Both the position numbers and the translations under genes were made by a program. A stretch of DNA of 64,000 nt, from positions 140,607-204,606 of the forward strand of contig NZ_RJKR01000013.1 of assembly GCF_003752025.1 (NCBI RefSeq), given 5' to 3'. Shown in pieces: positions 41,763-50,714 of this stretch (within the stretch, counting starts at the first letter, position 1; each line of letters opens with the position of its first letter). The notes beneath the pieces are model-generated. The model had not been told where the DNA came from. It did not search any database and worked only from the letters and a program-made list of their open reading frames with translations. The DNA comes from Curtobacterium sp. PhB115 (lineage in GTDB: Bacteria; Actinomycetota; Actinomycetes; Actinomycetales; Microbacteriaceae).

Positions 41763-42692
41763 ATGGGGACGGTGAACCACCCAGAGGAGCTCTACACGTT
41801 CGACGAGGCCGCGCCGACGGTGCCGGCAGGGCTGCACCTGGTCGCCGGACTCACGGGCTTCGCGGACGCCGGCTCGGCCGTGGCCCAGGTCACGAACGCC
41901 GTGCTCGAGGACCTCGACACGCAGCTCGTCGCGGAGTTCGACCCCGACGTCCTGCTCGACTGGCGCGCACGCCGCCCGGTGATCACCTTCGAGCACGACC
42001 ACATCACCGCGATCGACCCGCCCCGCCTCGCGCTGCACCTGGTGCGCGACGAGATCGGGCAGCCGTTCCTGTTCCTGTCCGGCTACGAGCCGGACTTCCA
42101 GTGGAACCGCTTCGTCCGCGCCGTCACCGACCTCGCCGCGGACCTGCAGGTCGCCGACACCACGTGGGTCCAGGCGATCCCGATGCCGGTGCCGCACACC
42201 CGGCCGATCAGCCTCACCGTGTCCGGCACCCGCGCCGACCTCGTCGAGCAGATGAGCGTCTGGAAGCCGGAGACCCAGGCGCCGGCGAACGTGCTGCACC
42301 TCGTCGAGCACCGCCTCGCCGAGACCGGCCAGCAGGTCACCGGCCTGGTGCTCCTCGTCCCGCACTACCTGTCGGACACCGAGTTCCCGGACACGGCCGT
42401 CGCGGCCCTCTCCGGGATCGCGGCAGCGACCGGGCTGATCTTCCCGACCGACGCGCTGCGCCAGTCGGGCCGCGAGTTCCTGTCCCGGGTGGACGAGCAG
42501 GTCGCGGGCAACGGCGAGCTCCAGCGGCTCGTCTCCGTGCTCGAGGAACGGCACGACACCTACATGGAGGGCAACCCGGTCGCGTCGCCCCTCACCGACG
42601 TCGACGGCGAGGTCCCGACCGCTGACGCGATCGCGGCGGAGCTCGAGCGGTTCCTGGCCGACCGCCGATCCGAGGGCGACGCAGGCGACTAG
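41763..42692 (+). CDS. PAC2-family protein
   Basis: 309 residues from ATG 41763; GTG 41772 is an alternative. GLHLVAGLTGFADAGSAVAQ near the N terminus and LFLSGYEPDFQWNRF are the conserved PAC2 blocks, with VWVQAIPMPVPHTRP-like sequence (TWVQAIPMPVPHTRP) next. The C-terminal helical extension is usual in actinobacteria. PAC2 proteins are related to proteasome assembly chaperones. The bacterial role is unknown. Confidence 0.92.
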   Translation: MGTVNHPEELYTFDEAAPTVPAGLHLVAGLTGFADAGSAVAQVTNAVLEDLDTQLVAEFDPDVLLDWRARRPVITFEHDHITAIDPPRLALHLVRDEIGQPFLFLSGYEPDFQWNRFVRAVTDLAADLQVADTTWVQAIPMPVPHTRPISLTVSGTRADLVEQMSVWKPETQAPANVLHLVEHRLAETGQQVTGLVLLVPHYLSDTEFPDTAVAALSGIAAATGLIFPTDALRQSGREFLSRVDEQVAGNGELQRLVSVLEERHDTYMEGNPVASPLTDVDGEVPTADAIAAELERFLADRRSEGDAGD

Positions 42693-42800
42693 CCGGACCG
42701 GCGTGACGTCGGCGCAGCGCCGGACCGGCGTGACGTCGGCGCAGCGCCGGACCGGCGTGACGTCGGCGCAGCGCCAGACCGGCGTGACGCCGGAGCGGAG
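42693..42800. repeat. 27-bp tandem repeats after the PAC2 gene
   Basis: Units start at 42693, 42720, 42747 and 42774. The first three are identical (core CCGGACCGGCGTGACGTC then GGCGCAGCG) and the fourth is diverged. The array begins right after the stop codon. 27 is a multiple of three, but no gene continues. Confidence 0.93.
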
Positions 42801-42831
42801 CCGCCACGTGCGGTGGACGCACCAGGACGAC

Positions 42832-42873
42832 GGCCTGGAGGCGCGGTGCGGGCCCGCCCCGCGCCTCCAGGCC
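42832..42873. repeat. palindromic element, family A
   Basis: 15-bp arms GGCCTGGAGGCGCGG (42832-42846) and complement (42859-42873), loop 12 nt. Between the PAC2 gene and the codirectional MFS gene, so it may separate the transcripts. Confidence 0.87.
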
Positions 42874-42956
42874 GTGAACCGGTCGCGACCGACCCCGCAC
42901 CGACGTCGACGACATGCGTCGCGTATCGCACCGCGATGGATCGGTAGCCTGTCGGG

Positions 42957-44276
42957 GTGAACTCCCGTCGTGCCTTCCTCATCTGGGGCGTCGCGGTGCT
43001 CGCGTACGTCCTGGCGGTCGTGCAGCGGTCCTCGCTCGGGGTGTCCGGCGTCGACGCGCAGGACCGGTTCGCGGTGTCCGCCGCCGTGCTCTCGACGCTC
43101 GCGGTCGTGCAGATCGCCGTCTACGCCGGGCTGCAGATCCCGGTGGGCGTCGCGCTCGACCGCGTGGGTCCGCGACGGCTCCTCGTGCTCGGTGCCGCGC
43201 TCCTGGTGGTCGGGCAGGCCGTCGTGGCGGTCTCGCCGACCATCGGTCCGGCGATCGCCGGGCGGGTGCTCGTCGGGGCCGGGGACGCGATGACCTTCAT
43301 CTCGGTGATCCGGCTCGTGCCGATGTGGTTCAGCGGGCGGATCCTGCCGCAGATCTCGCAGTGGACGGGCAACCTCGGTCAGGTCGGGCAGATCCTGTCC
43401 GCCTTCCCGTTCGCCGTCCTGCTGCACACCGCCGGCTGGACGCCCGCGTTCGGGGTCGCGGCCGCCGCGAGTGCCGTCGGACTCGTGCTGGTGGTCGTCT
43501 TCGTCCGGAACGGCCCCGTCGTGGTCCGCACGGGCACGATCCCGCTGCCGACGACGTGGGGTGCTGCCTTCCGGACGTTCGGGCACGCGCTCCGTCGCCC
43601 CGGCACGCAGCTCGGGTTCTGGTCGCACTACGTCACGCAGTCGTCCGGCACGGTCTTCTCGCTGCTGTGGGGCGTGCCGATGCTCCGGGGGCTCGGGTAC
43701 TCGCCGTCCGAGGCAGCCGGGTTCCTGACGATCATCGTCGCGGTCGGGTTCGTCGCCGGACCGGTGCTCGGGATCCTCTGCGCCCGCTACCCGCTGCGCC
43801 GCTCGAACCTGGTGCTCGGCGTCGTGGTCCTGCTCGCGGTGGTCTGGACGGCGATCCTGCTCTGGCCGGGACACCCGCCGACGTGGCTGCTCGTGCTGCT
43901 CGTCGTCGCGATGGGCATCGGCGGGCCGGGGTCCCTGATCGGCTTCGACTTCGCCAGGACCTTCAACCCGGTCGGCTCGCTCGGCTCCGCGAACGGCGTC
44001 GTCAACGTCGGCGGCTTCCTCGCGGCCTTCGTGATGATGTACCTGATCGGACTGCTGCTGGACCTGATGTCCCGTGTCACCGGCGAGACCGTCTTCGCCT
44101 GGGACAACTTCCGCGTGGCCCTGACCGTGCAGTACCTGGTGGTCGGCTTCGGTGTGGGGATGCTGCTGCACGCACGGCACCGGACGCGCCGGGTGCTGAG
44201 CGCCGAGGAAGGAATACGGGTGGGTCCGCTCTGGGTTGCACTCGTTGCGCGCCTGCGGAAGCGGACCGTGCAATAA
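42957..44276 (+). CDS. MFS transporter of unknown substrate
   Basis: 439 residues from GTG 42957, 12 helices. Motif A-like VGVALDRVGPRRLLVLG follows helix 2, and WGVAVLAYVLAVVQRSSLGV is the first helix with a charged end. GDAMTFISVIRLVPMWF in helix 4 and GGPGSLIGFDFARTFNP in the second half resemble nitrate/nitrite- or organic-acid-type porters of the NNP/UhpT-like wider group, but the NNP signature is absent. Substrate cannot be assigned. The sigA gene follows 195 bp later. Confidence 0.87.
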   Translation: MNSRRAFLIWGVAVLAYVLAVVQRSSLGVSGVDAQDRFAVSAAVLSTLAVVQIAVYAGLQIPVGVALDRVGPRRLLVLGAALLVVGQAVVAVSPTIGPAIAGRVLVGAGDAMTFISVIRLVPMWFSGRILPQISQWTGNLGQVGQILSAFPFAVLLHTAGWTPAFGVAAAASAVGLVLVVVFVRNGPVVVRTGTIPLPTTWGAAFRTFGHALRRPGTQLGFWSHYVTQSSGTVFSLLWGVPMLRGLGYSPSEAAGFLTIIVAVGFVAGPVLGILCARYPLRRSNLVLGVVVLLAVVWTAILLWPGHPPTWLLVLLVVAMGIGGPGSLIGFDFARTFNPVGSLGSANGVVNVGGFLAAFVMMYLIGLLLDLMSRVTGETVFAWDNFRVALTVQYLVVGFGVGMLLHARHRTRRVLSAEEGIRVGPLWVALVARLRKRTVQ

Positions 44277-44471
44277 TGATCACGGACCCGTTCGGGACCC
44301 CTGTCCGTCGGAGCTCTCCAGAGCGCCGGTGAACTCGGGGGACTTGACATGGGTCCTAGTGCTGCCCGGAACGGTAGGACTCGTACGACGCGGGGGACTG
44401 CGGCGCCGGGGCCTGGGGTGGCAAGGGAGGCCACGACCCCACGAACGTGGCACGACGAGAGAGGTGATCGC

Positions 44472-45728
<1,257 letters not shown>

Positions 45729-45732
45729 GCCG

Positions 45733-46992
45733 ATGCGGTTCTTCATCCCGATCCTGATCGGGCGGGTCCTCCGTGCCCTCGCGCGAGCGCGGGGCGGCGG
45801 GTCCGCCTACCCCGGGTTCATCGTCCTGAAGCTCGTGCCGGACTTCCTGCAGCACGTGACGAAGCAGTTCCCGAACGGCGTCGTCTTCGTGCTCGGCTCG
45901 AACGGCAAGTCGACGACGACGCACATGATCTCGGACATCGTCCGGGCGCACGGGCTCCGCGTCTTCACGAACCCGTCCGGCGCGAACCTGCCGCAGGGCA
46001 TCGCCTCGGCGCTGCTCTCCGAGGTCTCGCTGACCGGTCGCCTCAAGGCGGACATCGGGATCCTCGAGGTCGACGAGGCCTTCGCGGTCGAGCTCGCCGG
46101 CATCCTGTCGCCCTCCACGGTGACGATGCTCAACGTGCAGGTCGACCAGCTGTACCGGTTCTTCGAGACCGAGCGCGTCGCCGACATGATGCTCGACACC
46201 GCGGCACTGTCCACGGCGAACGTCATCACGAACCGCGACGACCAGTTCCTCGACGCGTACACCGCTGTCGACGGCCAGCGTGTGCTCCGCTTCGGTGCGA
46301 GCGCCGAGGTCGTCGCCGCCGCGCCGAACGGCCTGCAGAACGCCGACGACTTCGACCGGCAGGACGCCCAGCCGAACACCGCCGACGCCGAGGTCGTCGT
46401 GAACACCGGCGACGGTGCCACGATCCGGTTCGACGGCGTCGAGATCCCGGTCCGGTTGCCGGCACGTGGGCTGCACTACGCGGTCGACGCCGCCGCCGCC
46501 ACCGCGACCGCCAGCGCCGCGCTCGGCACGCAGTTCCGAGCCGAAGCCGTCACGAAGGCCTTCGGCACCATGAAGCCGGCGTACGGCCGCGGCGAGCGAC
46601 TCCCGATCGCCGGCGAGGCCGCCGAGTTCACGATGTTCAAGAACGCCGCGAGCCTGCAGCTCAACCTCGACGCCCTGCCGGACCGGCCCGAGCAGGTCCT
46701 CATGGCGATCGACGAGGGCACGCCGGACATCTCCTGGATCTACGACATCGACTTCTCGGGTCTCGACCACGTGGACGTCGTCTCCGGTGACAAGGCCTGG
46801 CAGATCGCGATCGCCCTCGAGCACGCCGGTGTCCGCATCGGTCGCGTCGAGCCGGACGTCGAAGCGGCGATCAAGCACATGGAGCAGCTCGGCTCGACGA
46901 CCAGCGGGACGAAGAACTTCATCGTCAACTACGAGATCATGATGATCGCGCGCAAGGCCCTCGGCCACCCGGACATGGAGAAGACCGCATGA
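45733..46992 (+). CDS. murT: MurT-like Mur ligase, cysteine-free
   Basis: 419 residues from ATG 45733, 4 bp after sigA. N-terminal hydrophobic patch, P-loop LGSNGKSTTTHMI (55-61), EVDEAFAVE, ITNRDD, AYGRGERL (about 285) and the C-terminal DUF1727 domain with WIYDIDFSGLDHVDVVSGDK. MurT activates the alpha-carboxyl of lipid II D-Glu with ATP, and GatD supplies NH3. Characterised MurTs carry a four-Cys zinc ribbon in the middle domain; here the matching stretch (about 165-230) and the whole protein have no Cys. The stop overlaps gatD (ATGA). See findings for a possible altered reaction. Confidence 0.9.
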   Translation: MRFFIPILIGRVLRALARARGGGSAYPGFIVLKLVPDFLQHVTKQFPNGVVFVLGSNGKSTTTHMISDIVRAHGLRVFTNPSGANLPQGIASALLSEVSLTGRLKADIGILEVDEAFAVELAGILSPSTVTMLNVQVDQLYRFFETERVADMMLDTAALSTANVITNRDDQFLDAYTAVDGQRVLRFGASAEVVAAAPNGLQNADDFDRQDAQPNTADAEVVVNTGDGATIRFDGVEIPVRLPARGLHYAVDAAAATATASAALGTQFRAEAVTKAFGTMKPAYGRGERLPIAGEAAEFTMFKNAASLQLNLDALPDRPEQVLMAIDEGTPDISWIYDIDFSGLDHVDVVSGDKAWQIAIALEHAGVRIGRVEPDVEAAIKHMEQLGSTTSGTKNFIVNYEIMMIARKALGHPDMEKTA

Positions 46993-47762
46993 CGGCCGAC
47001 CGGCTGACCATCCTGCACGTCTACCCGCGCCAGATGGGCGTCTCGGGCGATCGCGGCAACGTCGCAGCCCTCGTCCGTCGTGCCGCGGCAGCAGACATCG
47101 AGACCGAGGTCGTCGAGTACGCCCCCGGCGACCAGCTGCCCGTCAGCGCCGACATCGTCGTGATCGGCAACGGCCCGCTCAGCGCGATCCGGTCGCTCGG
47201 CGACGACATCGCCCGCATCGGTGCGCCGATCCGCGAGTTCGCGGCGTCCGGCGGTCCGGTCGTCGCGGTCGGCGGCGGGTTCGACCTCGCCACGAACCAG
47301 GTGGTCCCGACCGAGGGCGCGCCGATCGACGGCTTCGGGGTGTTCGACGCCCGTGCCGTCCGCGGTGCCGAGCGTCGGGTGAACTACTTCGTGCTCGAGA
47401 CGCGCTACCCGCTGCTCCCCGGTGCCTCCACCCGGCTGGCGGGCTTCGAGGACCACGCGACCCGCATCGAGCTCGGCGCCGGGGTCGTCCCCTTCGCGGA
47501 CGTCGTGTCCGGTGGCGGCAACCAGGCCGGATCGCCGGTCGAAGGCGCCATCGTCGGCACGTCGTTCGGCACGCACACGCAGGGCCCGATCCTGCCGCTC
47601 AACCCGCAGCTGACCGACGGCGTCCTCGCCGCCGCGACCGCGCGGCTCGGCCGCGAGTACGCGCCGGACGCCGAGCGCACGGCGACGATCGACCGGTACG
47701 CGCGCGAAGCGCGTGCCACCGTCGACCGCTACGTCGACAAGGCGTTCAAGCGGATCGCCTGA
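46989..47762 (+). CDS. gatD: GatD-like amidotransferase lacking the nucleophile cysteine
   Basis: 257 residues, class-I glutamine-amidotransferase (CobB/CobQ-like) fold, start overlapping murT. HVYPRQMGVSGDRGNVAALV and IGNGPLSAIRSL are family blocks. The nucleophile elbow, normally V-C-G-G-Y/L-Q, reads AVGGGFDLATN (Gly95 for Cys, Asp for Gln). The His of GTHTQGPILPLNP (about 195) remains. The protein has no Cys at all, so glutamine hydrolysis by the normal mechanism is impossible. The gene is otherwise intact and coupled, so it is not a decaying pseudogene. The family call is firm; amidation activity is doubtful. Confidence 0.9.
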   Translation: MTADRLTILHVYPRQMGVSGDRGNVAALVRRAAAADIETEVVEYAPGDQLPVSADIVVIGNGPLSAIRSLGDDIARIGAPIREFAASGGPVVAVGGGFDLATNQVVPTEGAPIDGFGVFDARAVRGAERRVNYFVLETRYPLLPGASTRLAGFEDHATRIELGAGVVPFADVVSGGGNQAGSPVEGAIVGTSFGTHTQGPILPLNPQLTDGVLAAATARLGREYAPDAERTATIDRYAREARATVDRYVDKAFKRIA

Positions 47763-47800
47763 CCAACGCTCGCTGCGGACGTCGAACAGGACGACGCAAA

Positions 47801-47840
47801 GACGGGAGGCGCGGTGCCAGCTGGCACCGCGCCTCCCGTC
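47801..47840. repeat. 40-bp perfect palindrome (family A) after gatD
   Basis: Perfect dyad without loop, core GGTGCCAG|CTGGCACC, between convergent gatD and DUF7455 genes, ending 15 bp before the latter's stop. Confidence 0.92.
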
Positions 47841-47855
47841 GTTGCGGTTGTTGCG

Positions 47856-48080
47856 CTACTTCGACTCGTAGAGTCGGCTGCTCTCGTCGTGCCACTCGAT
47901 GGCGGTCGCCGCGAGCTTGTCCTTGAACTCGGCGCCGTGGTGGGCGCAGAAGAACAGCTCGCCACTGGCCATGGTGGCTCGGATGTAGGCCTGCGCGCCG
48001 CAGCTGTCGCAACGGTCGGCGGCGGTCAGCTGGTGGTTGCTGACTTCGTCGATGGAGGGGTCCTGCACGGTCTGGGTCAT
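47856..48080 (-). CDS. DUF7455-type small zinc-binding protein
   Basis: 74 residues from ATG 48080. CDSCGAQAYIRAT and ELFFCAHHGAEF form a C-x-x-C...C-x-H-H cluster that could bind one zinc. The C terminus, IEWHDESSRLY, is conserved. Found next to sigA/parE genes across actinobacteria. Role unknown. Confidence 0.88.
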   Translation of the reverse strand: MTQTVQDPSIDEVSNHQLTAADRCDSCGAQAYIRATMASGELFFCAHHGAEFKDKLAATAIEWHDESSRLYESK

Positions 48081-48248
48081 TGCTGTGCTCCTCACGGATC
48101 GCAGGTGGTGCCGGGTGGTTGCACCATTTCAACACGTGATGCCTGGGAACGATGCATTGTGGGGCCCTGTTTCGCTCACCGCGGACCGCTTGGCCCCAGT
48201 GGGGGTGTCCGGACCGGTGGTGTCGGTGCGCCTCGGTAGCCTGGTGGG

Positions 48249-50375
48249 GTGAGCTCCGACTACTCCGCACGTCATCTCTCCGTCCTCGAAGGACTCGAGG
48301 CGGTGCGGAAGCGTCCCGGCATGTACATCGGGTCGACGGACTCCCGCGGCCTCATGCACTGCCTGTGGGAGATCATCGACAACTCGGTCGACGAAGCCCT
48401 CGCCGGACACGGTGACGAGATCGGCGTCGTGCTCCACGCCGACGGCTCGGTCGAGGTCCGTGACACCGCTCGCGGCATCCCCGTCGACGTCGAGCCGAAG
48501 ACCGGTCTGACCGGGGTCGAGGTCGTGTTCACCAAGCTGCACGCCGGTGGCAAGTTCGGCTCGGGGTCCTACGCGGCCTCGGGTGGGCTGCACGGCGTCG
48601 GTGCCTCGGTCGTGAACGCGCTGTCGGAGCGCCTCGACGTCGAGGTCGACCGGGGCGGCAAGACCTACGCGATGTCCTTCCACCGCGGCGAGCCCGGCGT
48701 GTTCGACGACGCGGCGGGCATCGGCCCCGACGCCCCGTTCAGCCCGTTCACGTCGGGCAGCGAGCTCCGGGTCGTCGGCAAGGTGAAGAAGGGCGTCACC
48801 GGCTCGCGCATCCGGTACTGGGCGGACCGGCAGATCTTCACCGCCGACGCGAAGTTCAGCACGAGCGACCTGGTGAGCCGTGCACGGCAGACGGCGTTCC
48901 TGGTGCCGGGGCTCGGGCTCACGATCACCGACTCGCGGCCGGAGTCGATCCAGGCGGCGGCCGATCGGGCCGAAGCGACGGGCACCGCGGTCGAGGCCGG
49001 CCCGGTCGTCGAGCGCTTCCGGTACGAGGGCGGGATCGCCGAGTTCGTCGAGCACCTCGCCGTGGACGGCCCCGTCACCGACGTCTGGCGCGTCCAGGGC
49101 ACCGGCACGTTCACCGAGACCGTCCCGATGCTCGACGACAAGGGCCACATGGTCTCCACCTCCGTCGAGCGCACGTGCGAGGTCGACCTCGCCCTGCGGT
49201 GGGGCACCGGCTACGAGACCGTGTTCCGCAGCTTCGTGAACATCATCGCGACGCCGAAGGGCGGCACGCACCAGGCCGGCTTCGAGTCCGGCGTGGTCAA
49301 GGCCGTCCGGGCGCAGGTCGAGGCGAACGCCCGCAAGCTCAAGGTCGGGCAGGACAAGCTCGACAAGGACGACGTGCTCGCCGGCATGACCGCCGTGCTC
49401 ACCGTCCGGTTGCCCGAGCCGCAGTTCGAGGGACAGACGAAAGAGGTCCTCGGCACCCCCGCGGTCCGGAAGATCGTCGACCAGGTGGTGTCGAAGCGCA
49501 TCACCGAGATCCTCACCTCGACGCAGCGCACCGAGAAGGCGCAGTCCGCGGCGCTCCTCGACAAGGTCGTGCAGGAGATGAAGACCCGCATCTCCGCCCG
49601 CGCGCACAAGGAGACCCAGCGCCGGAAGAACGCGCTCGAGAACTCCTCGCTGCCGACGAAGCTCGCCGACTGCCGGTCCCAGGCGACCGAGGGCACCGAG
49701 CTCTTCATCGTCGAGGGCGACTCGGCACTCGGCACCGCCAAGCTCGCGCGCAACAGCGAGTACCAGGCGCTGTTGCCCATCCGCGGCAAGATCCTCAACG
49801 TGCAGAAGGCGTCCGTGTCGGACATGCTCTCGAACGTCGAGTGCGCGTCGATCATCCAGGTCATCGGCGCCGGCTCCGGTCGGACGTTCGAGCTCGACCA
49901 GGCGCGCTACGGCAAGGTCATCATCATGTCCGACGCCGACGTCGACGGCGCCCACATCCGCACGCTGCTGCTGACCCTGTTCTTCCGGTACATGCGCCCG
50001 ATGATCGAGCAGGGTCGGGTCTTCGCCGCCGTGCCGCCGTTGCACCGGGTCGTCGTGGTGAACCGCGGCAAGCCGAACGACACGCTGTACACGTACTCCG
50101 AGCAGGAGCTGCAGACGGTGCTGAAGAAGCTCGAGAAGACGGGCAAGAAGTACCAGGAGCCGATCCAGCGCTACAAGGGCCTCGGTGAGATGGATGCGGA
50201 CCAGCTGGCCGAGACCACGATGGACCGTGCACACCGCACGTTGCGCCGGGTGAACGTCAGCGATGCCGAGAGCGCCGCGAAGGTCTTCGAGCTGCTCATG
50301 GGCAACGACGTCGCGCCCCGCAAGGAGTTCATCCTGGCCGGCGAGGGTCTGGACCGCGACCGCATCGACGCGTAG
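48249..50375 (+). CDS. parE: DNA topoisomerase IV/gyrase-type subunit B
   Basis: 708 residues from GTG 48249. GHKL ATPase: EAVRKRPGMYIGST, EIIDNSVDEALAG (Glu/Asn), DTARGIPVD and GLHGVGASVVNALS. Toprim domain: VEGDSALGTAKLARNSEYQ, PIRGKILNVQKAS and DADVDGAHIRTLLLT (DxD metal site). C-terminal tail GLGEMDADQLAETTMD. It works with the convergent parC, whose stop is 339 bp away. The gene differs from the replication-origin gyrB by context, so the topoisomerase IV call is preferred. Confidence 0.93.
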   Translation: MSSDYSARHLSVLEGLEAVRKRPGMYIGSTDSRGLMHCLWEIIDNSVDEALAGHGDEIGVVLHADGSVEVRDTARGIPVDVEPKTGLTGVEVVFTKLHAGGKFGSGSYAASGGLHGVGASVVNALSERLDVEVDRGGKTYAMSFHRGEPGVFDDAAGIGPDAPFSPFTSGSELRVVGKVKKGVTGSRIRYWADRQIFTADAKFSTSDLVSRARQTAFLVPGLGLTITDSRPESIQAAADRAEATGTAVEAGPVVERFRYEGGIAEFVEHLAVDGPVTDVWRVQGTGTFTETVPMLDDKGHMVSTSVERTCEVDLALRWGTGYETVFRSFVNIIATPKGGTHQAGFESGVVKAVRAQVEANARKLKVGQDKLDKDDVLAGMTAVLTVRLPEPQFEGQTKEVLGTPAVRKIVDQVVSKRITEILTSTQRTEKAQSAALLDKVVQEMKTRISARAHKETQRRKNALENSSLPTKLADCRSQATEGTELFIVEGDSALGTAKLARNSEYQALLPIRGKILNVQKASVSDMLSNVECASIIQVIGAGSGRTFELDQARYGKVIIMSDADVDGAHIRTLLLTLFFRYMRPMIEQGRVFAAVPPLHRVVVVNRGKPNDTLYTYSEQELQTVLKKLEKTGKKYQEPIQRYKGLGEMDADQLAETTMDRAHRTLRRVNVSDAESAAKVFELLMGNDVAPRKEFILAGEGLDRDRIDA

Positions 50376-50412
50376 CGGCCGCGCCTGCGCCCGCTGCTCG
50401 GTGCGTTCTCAC

Positions 50413-50464
50413 GCGCTGAGCGACAGTTCACGTGGCCGATGGCGCGTGAACTGTCGCTCAGCGC
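50413..50464. repeat. palindromic element, family B, perfect copy
   Basis: Perfect 20-bp arms 50413-50432 and 50445-50464 (core GAGCGACAGTTCACG/CGTGAACTGTCGCTC) with a 12-nt loop. Flanks GTTCTCAC and GCGAAAGTCCG are shared with the copy at 50617. It lies 37 bp after the parE stop. Confidence 0.93.
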
Positions 50465-50570
50465 GAAAGTCCGCGCGCGTGCCCGACGGCGGCGCGTGGC
50501 CGGTGCCGCGCTCGCCCGCCCTCGCCTGCAGGGCGGGCGAGTCCCGGCCGGCGGCGGACGGGAGGCCCGT

Positions 50571-50592
50571 GGCGGGGCCGCCACGCGCCTCC
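50571..50592. repeat. palindromic element, family A, short member
   Basis: GGAGGCCCGTGG pairs with CCACGCGCCTCC with one mismatch. It lies between the two family B copies in the parE-parC gap. Confidence 0.7.
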
Positions 50593-50616
50593 AGGCCGGT
50601 GGGGCGTGCGTTCTCA

Positions 50617-50671
50617 CGCGGTCAGCGACAGTTCACGCGGCCGGCGGCCCGTGAGGTGTCGCTGAGCGCGA
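50617..50671. repeat. palindromic element, family B, second copy in the parE-parC gap
   Basis: GTCAGCGACAGTTCACG on the left and CGTGAGGTGTCGCTGAGC on the right, arms imperfect by three positions. It is followed by the same GCGAAAGTCCG flank as copy one. The remaining 40 bp to parC are GCGCAGC repeats. Confidence 0.87.
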
Positions 50672-50714
50672 AAGTCCGCCGCAGCGCGCGCCGCAGCGCG
50701 CAGCGCGCGCAGCG

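Noticed and set aside
44349..44471. Extended N terminus of the sigma factor from ATG 44349
   Set aside because: ATG 44472 has a good ribosome site; the extra 41 residues are not like known SigA N termini and the region contains a -35-like TTGACA.
46989..47762. gatD as a decaying pseudogene
   Set aside because: The frame is intact, the start is coupled to murT and the other family blocks are conserved, so loss of the Cys is specific.
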